The notes: generated by a model from the sequence alone, not told the origin. Numbered from the stretch's first letter, positions 11,301 through 19,984 are shown. The stretch: 64,000 nucleotides of DNA from [Mycobacterium] stephanolepidis (GCF_002356335.1 NZ_AP018165.1:4526001-4590000), one strand, 5' to 3'. Numbers and translations: made by a program.

Positions 11301-11521
11301 TTGCCGCCGACGCGGACGACGTCTGGGATCTACTCGGCGATCCGGCCAAACAGACGCATGTGTATGTCTGTGGCGACGGCGGCAAGATGGCCCCAGCCGT
11401 CCGGGAGGCATTCTTGGATATCTACCGAAAGCACACCGGCGCCACCGAACCTCAGGCGCGGAACTGGCTTACCGGCCTGGTGGAGGCCGATCGCTACGTG
11501 GAGGACGTCTGGACGGAGTGA
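8336..11521 (+). CDS. Self-sufficient cytochrome P450/NADPH-P450 reductase fusion (CYP102-like)
   Basis: The 1061-residue protein joins a P450 to a diflavin reductase. In the P450 half, AGQDTT (about 271) is the I-helix oxygen-activation motif, ETLRLSPP (about 330) is ExxR and FGTGARSCIGRQFALHEA (about 405-422) binds heme. The FMN domain begins near 498 (GSNLGTCRALAHQLAEEA), followed by the FAD motif RHYSIASS (about 836), the NADPH motif SAGTGVAPFRGF (about 912) and a C-terminal VWTE with the FAD-stacking Trp. Members hydroxylate fatty acids or related chains using one polypeptide. The start at 8336 is preferred for its upstream GGAGGG; an ATG at 8300 has none. Confidence 0.9.
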   Translation: MSSDIRVVEPGEYTSPARPPEIEDIPSADGRPLPPGPVPGRPYALPADLLVEELGPLFYADFGVSRRLYACSLALVEELCDEGRFIKGITDRLDRFRPLAGDGLFTAYPGEPNWQKAHDVLLPGFSFSGLRNYHPAMLDINRQLLARWDASAGEHLVDVAEDLGKLAMDTVGLAGFGARFDSYQREGLAAIPASFAVALHQMLAPGGENSDLFAAEQHKLHTFIDELIARHDDGTDEHENLLGLMLAPGTPQTPALELSSVHSQVLTFLIAGQDTTSTVMPTALYSLVKNPAVLHRAQAEVDALFGPGDEHTPTFDEIGKLRYIRQIVDETLRLSPPVREFDRMATEDTLLAGRYPVRKGEVVTVLTTALHRQPQWGDNVETFDPDRFSPERSAKRPVNLFKPFGTGARSCIGRQFALHEATMAIATLVHRYRFIDSEHYQLRTQSDLIRKPVGFRIGLARRTSQDRQHESADTTTAAPQESRQLAVTAAPGSSLTIFHGSNLGTCRALAHQLAEEASDLGYRTTVAPLNEATQALPGEGAMVVVASSYNGQPTDDARQFLTWLDGAEARADGALRYAVLGVGDRNWAETYQAVSRKIDERLAALGGTPIVSRCEADTSGDFAGSVESFSQALWTSLGAVSGPDTPTGALEGPLYELRAIDGPVTAAIDARFEVIPMTVLENRELVGANNPLGQAKRLVRVALPADVEYRTGDHLTVLADNQPEVVDKAGELLGLILERRISINTRRNSRRAIALDREVSVRELLTHFVELRKPATRTQLLRLAAANPCPPERSALEALAEHPETRSLGIVGCLMEFPATTLSRAELLELFEPMTPRHYSIASSARQSPGIVELVVSVLDAPARSGFGDYQGVASNYLANIAPGQQIRARVDQARQAFRAGADPARNVILVSAGTGVAPFRGFVGDRLAAQRAGEPYAPALCFFGIRHPEVDYLFRDEFAVAEQSGVVHMRPAFSRASENGIKYVQDRIAADADDVWDLLGDPAKQTHVYVCGDGGKMAPAVREAFLDIYRKHTGATEPQARNWLTGLVEADRYVEDVWTE

Positions 11522-11608
11522 GGCATACGCTCCCGCGCCGCGAAGCCCGGCCTCAGCGCCACGTAGTGTTTCTTGAAGGTCCCTGACTCTTCAAGCGGGA
11601 GTGAACCG

Positions 11609-12337
11609 ATGCGCAGACGCACCTTTCTCCGTTCCAGCTCCGTGGCATTGCCTGCCGTCGCACTGGGCCTCTCGACAGCCGGGAGCGCCACTGCCGACGT
11701 CCGCCCTACCGGGTCAATTGCCTACCCGTTCAGCACCATTGACGTACCTACGAAAAGCGCGCCGTGGACCCTGGAAACAAACCGCGCCGTGCTGCTGGTC
11801 CACGATATGCAGCACTACTTTGTGAAGGCATACGCGCCGCATGCCGATCCCATCGCCACCGTGCTGAAGAACATCAAGAGCCTGCTCGACGTCGCGCATG
11901 CCCGTGGCGTGCCCGTGCTCTACTCAGCGCAGCCCGGCGGTATGACACCGGAGCAGCGCGGACTCTTCGGCCAGCTCTATGGGCCGGGCATGCCGGACGA
12001 CGACGCCGAGCGTGTGATTGTCGATCCCATAGCGCCGATGACCACAGATACCGTGCTGACGAAATGGAAGTACAGCGAGTTCTTCCGCTCTGAGCTTCTG
12101 GAGATTCTGCGTAACGCCAACCGCGATCAGCTGATCATCGTCGGCGTCTACGCCTTCTCCGGAATCACCGTGACATCCGCCGACGCGGTCCAGAACGACA
12201 TTCAGGCATTCATCGTCTCCGATGCCGTGGCGGACTACACCGCTACGGGGCACAACCAGGCACTCGCCTGGTGCGCGGAGCGGACGGCCAAAATACTGAC
12301 CACCCGGTCAGCGATAGCGGCACTTGATAATTCGTAA
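11609..12337 (+). CDS. Isochorismatase-like hydrolase (PhzD-like) with Tat signal peptide
   Basis: The 242-residue product begins MRRRTFLRSSSVALPAVALG and continues to an Ala-x-Ala-type cleavage site near residue 31, a twin-arginine export signal. The mature part closely follows PhzD: LLVHDMQHYF (catalytic Asp), SAQPGGMTPEQRG (Gln), LTKWKYSEFF (Lys), and GVYAFSGITVTSADAVQNDI, where amidase-type members of the superfamily carry a cysteine and PhzD does not. Isochorismatases cleave isochorismate-type enol ethers, normally in the cytoplasm, so export is odd. GGGAG precedes the ATG at 11609. It follows the P450 fusion by 87 bp. Confidence 0.82.
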   Translation: MRRRTFLRSSSVALPAVALGLSTAGSATADVRPTGSIAYPFSTIDVPTKSAPWTLETNRAVLLVHDMQHYFVKAYAPHADPIATVLKNIKSLLDVAHARGVPVLYSAQPGGMTPEQRGLFGQLYGPGMPDDDAERVIVDPIAPMTTDTVLTKWKYSEFFRSELLEILRNANRDQLIIVGVYAFSGITVTSADAVQNDIQAFIVSDAVADYTATGHNQALAWCAERTAKILTTRSAIAALDNS

Positions 12338-12354
12338 CAGCTGACGGCACGACA

Positions 12355-12385
12355 AAGGCCGCTTGCGTCACACGCAAGCGGCCTT
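12355..12385. terminator. Bidirectional terminator hairpin
   Basis: AAGGCCGCTTGCGT and its exact complement flank a three-base loop between the convergent isochorismatase-like and ahpD genes. The stem is 14 bp and perfect, with AT-rich flanks. Confidence 0.8.
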
Positions 12386-12396
12386 ATGTCTTGTGC

Positions 12397-12924
12397 TTAG
12401 ACCAGTGCCGGCACGGTGGCCAGCGCCTGGGCGACGCCCGAGACGATCGCCGCGATCTTAAGCGCCTCGAGAATCTGCTCGCGGGTCAGTCCGGCCTCAC
12501 GCAGCACCTTCTCGTGCGAGCCGACACAGAAGTGACAGCCGTTGATGGTCGAGACCGCGAAGGACCACAGTTCGAACTCCGCCTTGTCGACGCCGGGGTT
12601 ACCGATGATGTTCATCCGCAGACCCGGGCGCAGGTCGTCATAGGCGCCGTCGAGGAAGCCCCGCCCGCGGTAGAACACGTTGGTCATCGCCATGATCGAG
12701 GCGGCGCCGAGTGCGGCGTCGAGTGCCTCGGGCGACAGAACGGTGGCAGCCTCTTCGCGGATCTCCTTGAACACCTGGTCGTTCCGGGTAGCCGCTGCTG
12801 TCGCGACGAGAGTGCCCCAAAGCTGGGCCGGCGACAGTACGGTGCCGCGGGCGACAGTACCCAGGTTGAGCTTGAGATCCTTGGCGTACTCGGGCAGCGC
12901 CTCTTTCAGGTTGTCAACACCCAT
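12397..12924 (-). CDS. ahpD: Alkyl hydroperoxide reductase AhpD
   Basis: This 175-residue protein is AhpD, the partner that reduces AhpC in mycobacteria. The thioredoxin-like active site CHFC appears in [13 protein letters not shown] at about residues 129-141, with the proton-relay His downstream. With dihydrolipoamide dehydrogenase and succinyltransferase it forms an NADH-dependent peroxidase and peroxynitrite reductase system. Only one base separates its start from the ahpC stop, so both are translated from one transcript that begins opposite oxyR. Confidence 0.95.
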   Translation of the reverse strand: MGVDNLKEALPEYAKDLKLNLGTVARGTVLSPAQLWGTLVATAAATRNDQVFKEIREEAATVLSPEALDAALGAASIMAMTNVFYRGRGFLDGAYDDLRPGLRMNIIGNPGVDKAEFELWSFAVSTINGCHFCVGSHEKVLREAGLTREQILEALKIAAIVSGVAQALATVPALV

Positions 12925-12925
12925 G

Positions 12926-13513
12926 TCAGACGCCCGCGCTCATCAGCTCGCCCGCATCGATCGTCGGGTCACCCTTGCGCCAGTTGCAGGCGCACAGCTC
13001 GTCGGACTGCAGTGCGTCGAGCACCCGGAGCACCTCGTCGACGTTGCGGCCAACGGAGCCCGCGGTGACGGAGACGAACTGGATGATGTTGTCGGGGTCG
13101 ACGATGAAGGTGGCGCGGTCGGCCACACCATCGGAGTTCAGCACGCCCGACGCCTCGGCCAGCTCGCGCTTGAGATCGCTGAGGATCGGGAACGGCAGGG
13201 TCTTGAGGTCCTCATGCTGTGCCCGCCACTGGAAGTGCACGAACTCGTTATCCACCGACGCGCCCAGCACCTGGGTGTCGCGATCGGCGAACTCGTCGTT
13301 CAGACGGCCGAAGGCAGCGATCTCGGTGGGGCACACGAAGGTGAAGTCCTTCGGCCAGAAGAAGATCACACGCCACTTGCCGGGGTGGTCGTCGCTGGTG
13401 ACGGTGGTGAAGTAGTCGTCAGGCTGCTGGGCGTTCACCTTCGACAGATCGCCGCCGATGACCGCAGTCAGGTTGTAGGCCGGGAATTCATCGCCGATGG
13501 TCCGCAGAGTCAC
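12926..13513 (-). CDS. ahpC: Alkyl hydroperoxide reductase AhpC (peroxiredoxin)
   Basis: The 195-residue 2-Cys peroxiredoxin has the peroxidatic Cys in [12 protein letters not shown] (about residue 61) and the resolving Cys in [10 protein letters not shown] near 174-176, including the extra mycobacterial cysteine. It destroys organic peroxides and peroxynitrite. The GTG start at 13513 is preceded by AAGGAGA. It is divergent from oxyR with 96 bp between start codons, the classical arrangement for OxyR control in mycobacteria that retain a functional oxyR. Confidence 0.95.
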   Translation of the reverse strand: MTLRTIGDEFPAYNLTAVIGGDLSKVNAQQPDDYFTTVTSDDHPGKWRVIFFWPKDFTFVCPTEIAAFGRLNDEFADRDTQVLGASVDNEFVHFQWRAQHEDLKTLPFPILSDLKRELAEASGVLNSDGVADRATFIVDPDNIIQFVSVTAGSVGRNVDEVLRVLDALQSDELCACNWRKGDPTIDAGELMSAGV

Positions 13514-13546
13514 GATTCTCCTTCACGTATTCGCTGAATGCTTACT

Positions 13547-13606
13547 GGCACCATCGTGCCGGAAATCTTTCAAAAACAAAACGTGATTGTTGGCACTATA
13601 TTGATA
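13547..13606. promoter_or_regulatory. oxyR-ahpC divergent control region
   Basis: The 96-bp intergenic region holds two small dyads: GGCAC-CATC-GTGCC at 13547-13560, on the ahpC side, and CTAT-ATTG-ATAG at 13595-13606, just before the oxyR ATG. LysR-type regulators bind such paired sites between divergent genes. Which dyad is the OxyR recognition site cannot be decided by eye. Confidence 0.5.
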
Positions 13607-13609
13607 GGT

Positions 13610-14548
13610 ATGTCCGATCGTAGTTATCAGCCGACACTGGTCGGACTGCGCGCTTTCGTGGCTATCGCACGTAAACGGCACTTCGGGAGCGCGGCCACCG
13701 AGCTCGGCGTGAGTCAGCCCTCGCTGTCGCAGGCTCTGTCCATGCTCGAAGAGGGGCTGGGCGTGCGGCTCGTCGAGCGCAACACCCGCAAGGTGCTGCT
13801 CACTCCAGAGGGCGAGGCGCTACTGGAGAAGGCCACCGGCGCGCTGGATGCGGTTGACGAATTCACCTCGGCCGCAAGCGGGGTACGCGATCCGTTTGCG
13901 CAGACGCTGCGACTCGGCCTGATTCCCACGGTGGCCCCCTATGTGCTGCCCATGGTGCTCAGCGGACTGTCCCGTGAGTTCCCGGACATGTCCTTGCGGG
14001 TCACCGAGGACCAGACCGGACGGCTGCTGCGGTCCCTGGCAGATGGGTCCCTGGATGTGGCGGTCATGGCGCTGCCCGCGCAAACTCCCGGCATGGCGGA
14101 GATTCCCATGTACCGGGAAGATTTCGTTCTCGCCCTGCCATCCGGACATCCGCTTGCCGGCAGCACGAAAATCGAGCCCGCCGATCTAGCGGATATGCCG
14201 CTGCTGTTGCTGGACGAGGGACATTGCCTGCGCGACCAGGCTCTGGAGGTATGCCAACTCGCGGGGGTGCGGCCCGATCTCGGACACACCCGTGCGGCCT
14301 CGCTGGCCACCGCCGTGCAGTGTGTCGAGGGTGGCCTCGGAGTCACGCTCATCCCGGGCACCGCCGTCACCGCCGAGACCGCCAGCGGCGGACTGGCCAC
14401 CGCCACCTTCGCGGCGCCGGTACCGGGTCGTCGGATCGGCTTGGTGTACCGGGCCATCAGCGGCCGGGAAGACGCCTACCGACGGCTGGCCGGGCTGCTG
14501 ACCCAACTTGTCGCGGCCGTACACCCGGTCCTGGCCGAGGCGGTCTAA
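13610..14548 (+). CDS. oxyR: Hydrogen-peroxide-sensing transcriptional regulator OxyR (LysR family)
   Basis: This 312-residue LysR-type regulator has an N-terminal winged helix ([20 protein letters not shown], about 29-48) and a substrate-domain segment [15 protein letters not shown] whose two cysteines match the redox pair C199/C208 of E. coli OxyR. The gene appears intact, unlike in M. tuberculosis where oxyR is a pseudogene. The ATG at 13610 gives the usual LysR start; upstream in-frame codons would run through the promoter. It is divergent from ahpC and probably activates it under peroxide. Confidence 0.93.
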   Translation: MSDRSYQPTLVGLRAFVAIARKRHFGSAATELGVSQPSLSQALSMLEEGLGVRLVERNTRKVLLTPEGEALLEKATGALDAVDEFTSAASGVRDPFAQTLRLGLIPTVAPYVLPMVLSGLSREFPDMSLRVTEDQTGRLLRSLADGSLDVAVMALPAQTPGMAEIPMYREDFVLALPSGHPLAGSTKIEPADLADMPLLLLDEGHCLRDQALEVCQLAGVRPDLGHTRAASLATAVQCVEGGLGVTLIPGTAVTAETASGGLATATFAAPVPGRRIGLVYRAISGREDAYRRLAGLLTQLVAAVHPVLAEAV

Positions 14549-15309
14549 CGCCAGCGGGCCAGGATTTCCTCGGCCCGGGCCGAGAGCGCGCGCTGCAGAA
14601 ACGGCCCGAAACTGATCCGCCCGACACCCAACGGACCAAACGAGGCCGGATCGTCCACATCGGGCAGCGCAATCGCGTTCACCGGAAGCGAAAGCTCAGA
14701 TGTCAAGCGTCGCTGCACATCCGGATCATGGCGGCCTACCGGATACAACGAGTCGGCACCCGCCTCGGCGGCGAGCGTGAGCCGCGCGATGGCCCGATCG
14801 ACCCGGTCCGATTCGTCCCCGATTTGGCGCAGGAGAATATCGGTACGCGCATTGATCACCACCGGCACGCCCGACTCATCGGCCGCAACCCGCAGTGCCC
14901 CAACAAGATCGGCATGTTCTTGCGGCTCACGAATCCGGCCGCCTTCGCTATGTACCGAGTCCTCGATGTTCAGACCGACCGCACCCGCCTCGATCAGTCC
15001 CTCGACGAGCCGCTGTGGCGTCTGCGCATAGCCGGACTCGATGTCCACGGACACCGGTAGGTCTACCGCGGCGGTGATCTGCGAGACCCGTGCCACCACG
15101 TCCTCAAACGACATGCCCTCCGCATCGGCCTTGCCCACCGAATCGGCGAGCGGATGCGAGCCCACCGTCAACGCCGCAAAACCGGCATCGGCGGCGAGCT
15201 TCGCGGACCAGGCATCCCACACCGTCGGCAGGAAGACCGGGTCACCCGGCACATGAAGTGACTTCAGCAGAACGGCCTTAGCGGCGAGATCACCGGAGGT
15301 GTTGGTCAT
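14545..15309 (-). CDS. Isocitrate lyase/PEP mutase superfamily enzyme
   Basis: The 254-residue TIM-barrel protein has [17 protein letters not shown] (about 25-41), the metal-binding [11 protein letters not shown] (about 78-88) and [11 protein letters not shown]. These mark the PEP-mutase/isocitrate-lyase superfamily, whose members cleave or form C-C or P-C bonds next to a carboxylate. The catalytic Cys loop of true isocitrate lyase (KKCGH) is not visible, so a lyase acting on a small oxo-acid or a phosphonate-related substrate is more likely. Start at 15309 aligns with the family; an upstream open frame has no support. It follows the GntR gene by 29 bp and probably shares its transcript. Confidence 0.82.
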   Translation of the reverse strand: MTNTSGDLAAKAVLLKSLHVPGDPVFLPTVWDAWSAKLAADAGFAALTVGSHPLADSVGKADAEGMSFEDVVARVSQITAAVDLPVSVDIESGYAQTPQRLVEGLIEAGAVGLNIEDSVHSEGGRIREPQEHADLVGALRVAADESGVPVVINARTDILLRQIGDESDRVDRAIARLTLAAEAGADSLYPVGRHDPDVQRRLTSELSLPVNAIALPDVDDPASFGPLGVGRISFGPFLQRALSARAEEILARWR

Positions 15310-15338
15310 GCCTACATCCAACCCCGTCCCACGCGGAT

Positions 15339-16031
15339 TTACTCCACCGATGCGCTCGCGGTGCCGCGGCGCGCCATGAGGCGCGCGACCGCATCGTGCA
15401 TATGCTCCTCGATCAATCGATACGCGGCAGGCGCATCGCCGGCGCCGATCGCCGCGCACAGGACCTCATGCTCACGGACCTGTTCCGTCAGGTCCGGGTA
15501 GGCGCCCTGCAGTTCTCCCAGCAGCATCCGGGTCTCCAACAACAGGGTGCGCATGGCGCGGCGCAGCCGAGGGCTTCCCGAGGAGTCCACCAGCACCTCG
15601 TGAAAGTCCTGATCGGCGTCGGTCACCGCGACGATATCGCCGCGAGCGGCGGCCTCGGTCATCACCGCCACCGGCACCAGCAGCCGCCGGTAGGCGGTGA
15701 CGGTGTCTCCGGACATGATGCATTCCAACGCCGCTCGTTCGATGGCCGCCCGCGACCGGTAGACATCGTGGACGTCTTCGTCGGTCAGCTCGATGACGAA
15801 GATGCCGCGATTGCGCTCGCTGCGCAGCAGACCCTCCGATACCAGGCGCTGCATGGCTTCGCGCAGCGGTCCACGGGAGACCGCGAACTGCGCGGCCAAT
15901 GACGCCTCACCCAACTGGGCGCCGGGCGCCAATACACCGCGCATGATCGCGATGCGCAACCGCTCGGCGATCAGCTCTGCGGTGGATTGCCGCTCCAGCG
16001 GCGCGAATTCCTCGGGTACGAGCGTGGTCAT
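15339..16031 (-). CDS. GntR-family regulator, FadR/FCD subfamily
   Basis: The 230-residue protein has an N-terminal winged helix (AELIAERLRIAIMRGVLAPG, then SLAAQFAVSRGPLREAMQRL at about 45-64) and a C-terminal all-helical FCD domain. Conserved Asp and His residues in DADQDFHEVLV and EEHMHDAV could bind a metal and a carboxylate ligand. It lies inside the catabolic island, 28 bp after the second isomerase-like gene. FCD-type regulators recognise TNGTNNNACNA-like palindromes; two identical copies of such a palindrome occur in the island's divergent promoters and are its likely operators. Confidence 0.88.
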   Translation of the reverse strand: MTTLVPEEFAPLERQSTAELIAERLRIAIMRGVLAPGAQLGEASLAAQFAVSRGPLREAMQRLVSEGLLRSERNRGIFVIELTDEDVHDVYRSRAAIERAALECIMSGDTVTAYRRLLVPVAVMTEAAARGDIVAVTDADQDFHEVLVDSSGSPRLRRAMRTLLLETRMLLGELQGAYPDLTEQVREHEVLCAAIGAGDAPAAYRLIEEHMHDAVARLMARRGTASASVE

Positions 16032-16059
16032 TGCGAATGAGCCACTCGGGCGAAGACCA

Positions 16060-16782
16060 TCATTGCTGCCTCCTGAAAAGCCGCCCCAAACCCGGAAAAT
16101 CGGGCACCTCTTTGATTAATCGCAAACCTTCCCACACCGTGACCTGGTTCGCGGTCAATACCACCTTGTCCAGCCGAGATTCGAGCCGCTCGACGTGCGC
16201 GACCGTGTGCATGGCGGTGTCGGGAATCAACAGCGCCTCGGCGTCCGGATGGTCGTGGGCATCTGCCAGCTCGTCGACCTGGCCCGCGGTAAGCCGGCCT
16301 ACCTCTGCTGCCGTGTCGATGCCCGCCTCGCCCACCGACACCACCTCGATATCGTGCGCGGCCAGAAATGCGACGAACAGCTCGGCGATATCGCGCGGAT
16401 AGCTTGCAGCCACCGCCACTTTCGAAATCCCCAACGCCACGGCGGCGTTGACGAAGGCGAAGGACGTGCTCGACGCCGGAGTGCCACTGGATTCGGACAG
16501 TAGCGCCACTTGATTCGCCGCTCCCTGCGGACCGTAGACAAAGCTGCCCGAGGTGCACGCCCACACCACAGCACTCGGTTCATGAGGGCGCAGCAGCCGA
16601 GCACCCTCGGCGAGTTTGTCCGGACTACCCAGATCGAGCAGTTCGGGCACGGCATGCAGGTCGGTGCCGTAGATGTGCACGACGGGGAAGTTCATATCCA
16701 GCTGGCGCGCCACCAGGGGGTAGTCCGACTCGGCCGCGTGATCCGGGTAGATGAATCCCACCGTCGGACGCGTATTACTCAC
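16060..16782 (-). CDS. Maleate isomerase/Asp-Glu racemase superfamily protein with one catalytic Cys
   Basis: The 240-residue protein belongs to the maleate cis-trans isomerase/arylmalonate decarboxylase group. The first catalytic Cys is present in VWACTSGSF, but at the second site the sequence reads IPDTAMHT, with Asp where the upstream paralogue has Cys. It may therefore catalyse a different reaction or serve as a partner subunit. The GTG start at 16782 is chosen because GGAGGAGG lies six bases upstream and the start overlaps the paralogue's stop by eight bases; an ATG at 16803 is less well placed. Confidence 0.82.
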   Translation of the reverse strand: MSNTRPTVGFIYPDHAAESDYPLVARQLDMNFPVVHIYGTDLHAVPELLDLGSPDKLAEGARLLRPHEPSAVVWACTSGSFVYGPQGAANQVALLSESSGTPASSTSFAFVNAAVALGISKVAVAASYPRDIAELFVAFLAAHDIEVVSVGEAGIDTAAEVGRLTAGQVDELADAHDHPDAEALLIPDTAMHTVAHVERLESRLDKVVLTANQVTVWEGLRLIKEVPDFPGLGRLFRRQQ

Positions 16783-17542
16783 TCGAACCTCCTCCGAAGA
16801 CATCGCGGAGCCACTTACCGGGCCCCATCATGGGAAGACTCATCCGGTCCAGACAGGCCCAGATGGTCAGTTGGTTGGCCGTCAACACCGGCTTGCCGAG
16901 CAGCCGCTCCAACGGCTCGATCACGTCGTAGGTGCGCAGATTGGTACAACTGACGAAGATCGCTTCGGCATCATCGGTGTCGGCAGCGAGAATCCGCTCA
17001 GCGACAGTGCGGTAGTTGACCTTCCAGATGCCCCCGCCCAGGCCCAGATGATCTGTCCGTACCACCGTTACACCCAACTCACCCAGGAACTTGGCGAGCA
17101 GCTCGGTCAGCTCGGCATCGTAGGGAGTGATAACGCTGATCCGGCCGATGCCCAAGGCGGTCACGGCCTCCGCCAGCGCGCCCGAGGTGGTGACGGCAGA
17201 CTTGGCACCGGCCCCCATGATGGCCTCAACCAACGATCGCTCGTGTTCGACGCCGCGAATGAAACTGCCTGAAGTACACAGGTATGCAACGACTTCCGGC
17301 TCCACGTGCAGGACATCGCGGGTGGCCGCCTGCAAGTGAGCGGTATTGGAGACCAACTCGGCCATGGCCCTGCTCACCGGTACCGGCTCGTAGGGGGTAC
17401 GGGCCAGATGCAGTGACACCTCGGCCGGAACCCAGCGCCACAGCTCACGTTCCAGCGCAAGGTCGAAAGGCGCAATGATGCCGATGCCACGCTGATCGGC
17501 CGACTCCGAGAAATCGGGAAGAGACGAGAAATCCACCGGCAA
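16775..17542 (-). CDS. Maleate isomerase/Asp-Glu racemase superfamily protein with both catalytic Cys
   Basis: The 255-residue protein is the upstream paralogue of the previous one. YLCTSGSFIRG and FVSCTNLRTYD supply both cysteines expected for isomerase or racemase chemistry through a thiolate pair or an enediolate. Substrates in this superfamily are small dicarboxylates such as maleate, or hydantoins and aryl malonates. It is the first gene of the minus-strand operon, and the 14-bp palindrome at 17588-17601 lies 46 bp upstream. The actual substrate cannot be read from the sequence. Confidence 0.82.
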   Translation of the reverse strand: MPVDFSSLPDFSESADQRGIGIIAPFDLALERELWRWVPAEVSLHLARTPYEPVPVSRAMAELVSNTAHLQAATRDVLHVEPEVVAYLCTSGSFIRGVEHERSLVEAIMGAGAKSAVTTSGALAEAVTALGIGRISVITPYDAELTELLAKFLGELGVTVVRTDHLGLGGGIWKVNYRTVAERILAADTDDAEAIFVSCTNLRTYDVIEPLERLLGKPVLTANQLTIWACLDRMSLPMMGPGKWLRDVFGGGSSE

Positions 17543-17587
17543 GACCTAACACTCGCAGCATCGCTCCGCGCTCCGAGCAATCACTCA

Positions 17588-17601
17588 GATTGTTGACAAT
17601 C
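17588..17601. promoter_or_regulatory. Palindromic operator, copy 1 (GATTGT-TG-ACAATC)
   Basis: A perfect 6+6 dyad with a two-base centre lies between the divergent isomerase-like gene (start 17542) and hydroxyacid dehydrogenase gene (start 17628). It overlaps a TTGACA -35-like box at 17593-17598; TACCGT 17 bp further on would place transcription at about the GTG. An identical copy occurs at 21760-21773. The form fits FadR/FCD-type GntR binding sites. Confidence 0.7.
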
Positions 17602-17627
17602 ATACGATATCTCCATACCGTGTCAAC

Positions 17628-18593
17628 GTGAGCGCGCGCCCGATTGTCGCGGATGAGCAGCTTGCGCGCAGACCCGTGGTGGCCGTGCAGCACTCACCTA
17701 ATTCGGTACCGGACCGACTCGACGCCGTGTCCGCGTCCGCCGAGCTACGACTGGTGGAATCGGACCAACTCGCCACGGCGCTGCCCGGAGCCGAGATCCT
17801 CTTCATCTACGACTTTCGTTCCTCGGCTCTGCGCGAAACATGGTCCGCCGCAGACTCATTGCGCTGGGTACAGATCGCGGCCACAGGCGCCGATCCGGTG
17901 CTGTTCGATGAACTCGTCGAGAGCGAGGTGGTGCTCACCAACTCCCGCGGTCTGTTCGAACGCCCCATTGCCGAGTATGTGCTGGCACAGATCCTGGCTT
18001 TCGCCAAGGATATTCGCCGCTCCACACGCGCCCAGGCAGCCCTGAGCTGGCGCCATTTCGAATCAGAGTCCATCGAAGATGTACCCGTAGCAGTACTGGG
18101 CACCGGACCGATCGGCCAGGCCATCGCTGCGCTACTGGCCGCGGTGGGCATGCGGGTTACCGTGCTCGGCAGAACCGAATCCGCCGAGTTATCGGCCCAT
18201 ATCGCCGATGTCGAGTATCTGGTGCTCGCCGCTCCGCTTACCGCGCGCACGCACGGAATTGTCAACGCACGCGTGCTCTCGGCGATGCCGACGACGGCCC
18301 GGCTGATCAATGTGGGACGTGGCGAACTGGTGGGTACGTGGGATCTGGTGTCCGCACTGAATCAGGGAGCCATCGCCGGGGCCGCATTGGATGTCACCGA
18401 TCCCGAGCCACTGCCGGTGGGACATCCTCTGTGGCGCACGCCCAATACGTACATCACCCCGCATAACAGTGGCGATGTACACGGATGGTCCGACCGTCTT
18501 CAGGACCAGTTCGTCGCCAACTTCGACCGCTATCTGCGAGGCGCGGAACTTCTGAATATCGTCGACAAGAACAGGATGCACCGCAATGCATGA
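17628..18593 (+). CDS. D-isomer-specific 2-hydroxyacid dehydrogenase family protein
   Basis: The 321-residue protein has the Rossmann motif VLGTGPIGQAIAALLAAVG (about 155-173), the Arg-containing NVGRGELVGTWDL segment (about 227-239) and ALDVTDPEPLPVGHPLW with HNSGD near the catalytic Glu/His region. Such enzymes interconvert 2-oxo acids and D-2-hydroxy acids with NAD(P)H. The start is GTG at 17628. Its stop overlaps the ATG of the amidase gene by eight bases, so the two were an operon under the palindrome at 17588. Confidence 0.85.
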   Translation: MSARPIVADEQLARRPVVAVQHSPNSVPDRLDAVSASAELRLVESDQLATALPGAEILFIYDFRSSALRETWSAADSLRWVQIAATGADPVLFDELVESEVVLTNSRGLFERPIAEYVLAQILAFAKDIRRSTRAQAALSWRHFESESIEDVPVAVLGTGPIGQAIAALLAAVGMRVTVLGRTESAELSAHIADVEYLVLAAPLTARTHGIVNARVLSAMPTTARLINVGRGELVGTWDLVSALNQGAIAGAALDVTDPEPLPVGHPLWRTPNTYITPHNSGDVHGWSDRLQDQFVANFDRYLRGAELLNIVDKNRMHRNA

Positions 18594-19977
18594 ACCCACC
18601 GACCCCACCGAGATGACCGCTCTGGAGCTGGTGGCCGCGTACACCTCGGGCGAGCTGTCCCCGGTGGAGGCAACAGCCGCGGTGTTGTCCAAAATCACCC
18701 AAACCGACAGCACCATCAATGCTTAATGCCTCGTCGACGAAGAATCAGCCCTGGCGGCGGCCACGCAATCCGAGGAGCGACGGCACGGTCACCACACCCG
18801 TGGACTGCTCGACGGGGTACCGATCTCCATCAAGGATGTCTTCCTCACCCAGAACTGGCCGACCCTGCGAGGCTCGGGCTTGGTCGATCCGGCCGGCCCA
18901 TGGGATACAGATAGCCCTGCTGTACATCGCATCCGGGCCGACGGCATGGTCATGGTCGGCAAGACCACCACGCCCGAGCTGGCCTGGAAGGGGGTAACCG
19001 ACAGCCGCCAGCGCGGAACCACCCACAACCCGGCCGACCCGCGTCGCACGGCAGGTGGGTCTTCCGGTGGCAGTGCGGCCGCGGTGGCCGCGGGCATGGC
19101 CCCGATGTCCATCGGCACCGACGGTGGAGGCAGCATCCGGATACCCGCCAGCTTCTGCGGCGTAGTCGGTTTCAAACCCACGCACGGCCGAGTGCCGATG
19201 TACCCGATCAGCCCCTTCGGACCGCTGGCACACGGTGGCCCGATAACTCGCACGGTGGAAGACGCTGCGCTGCTGATGGACATCATCAGCCTGCCGGACC
19301 ATCGCGATCCCACCTCGCAGCCGCCCACCCTCACCACCTACCGCTCGCAGGTCTACCGGGATATGACGGGCCTGGACATCGCGTACTCCCCCACGCTCGG
19401 CTACGTCGACGTCGATCCCGAGGTAGCCGACCTCGTCGAGAACGCCGTGAACGCCCTCGATGAAGCCGGGCTGCCCGTGACCCACGCAGATCCGGGGTTC
19501 TCCGATCCCATCGATGCCTTCGAAATCCTATGGGCTGCAGGGGCAGCCGCCAGCCTCAACAACTATGGCACCCTCAACGAGGTACGCGACGGCATAGATC
19601 CCGGGCTGGCCCAGATGTGGGACATCGGCCTCGACACGTCTGCCACCGAGTATCTGGGGGCACGTAACACCTGCGTGCAACTGGGCGCCATCATGGGCGG
19701 TTTCCACGAGATTCACAACGTGCTCATCACTCCGACGGTGCCGATCCCCGCATTCCCGTTGGGCGCCGACGTCCCACCGACCTCCGGGATGCGCTGGTGG
19801 GCACAGTGGACGCCATTCACCTACCCGTTCAACATGACTCAGCAGCCGGCCCTGTCGATTCCGGTGGGCAGAACCTCGACGGGGCTGCCGGTCGGCATGC
19901 AGATCATCGGCCCGCGTCACAGCGACGATCTGGTGCTGGCGGTCGGCCATTTCGCTGAACGAGTGCTCGCGGGCTAG
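18586..19977 (+). pseudogene. Amidase-signature family gene interrupted by an in-frame stop
   Basis: Reading from ATG 18586 gives 46 codons, then TAA at 18724-18726, then an uninterrupted frame to 19977, 463 codons in all. The resumed frame carries the whole amidase signature: Lys in VPISIKDVF, GGSSGGSAAAV and GTDGGGSIRIPASF (Ser-cisSer-Lys triad). The stop follows INA, where family members usually have an aromatic residue; TAT or TAC to TAA is one substitution. A restart downstream, for example TTG 18880, would miss the catalytic Lys. The gene is either inactivated or affected by a base-call error. Its substrate would be a carboxamide in the island's pathway. Confidence 0.82.
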
Positions 19978-19984
19978 GCACAAA

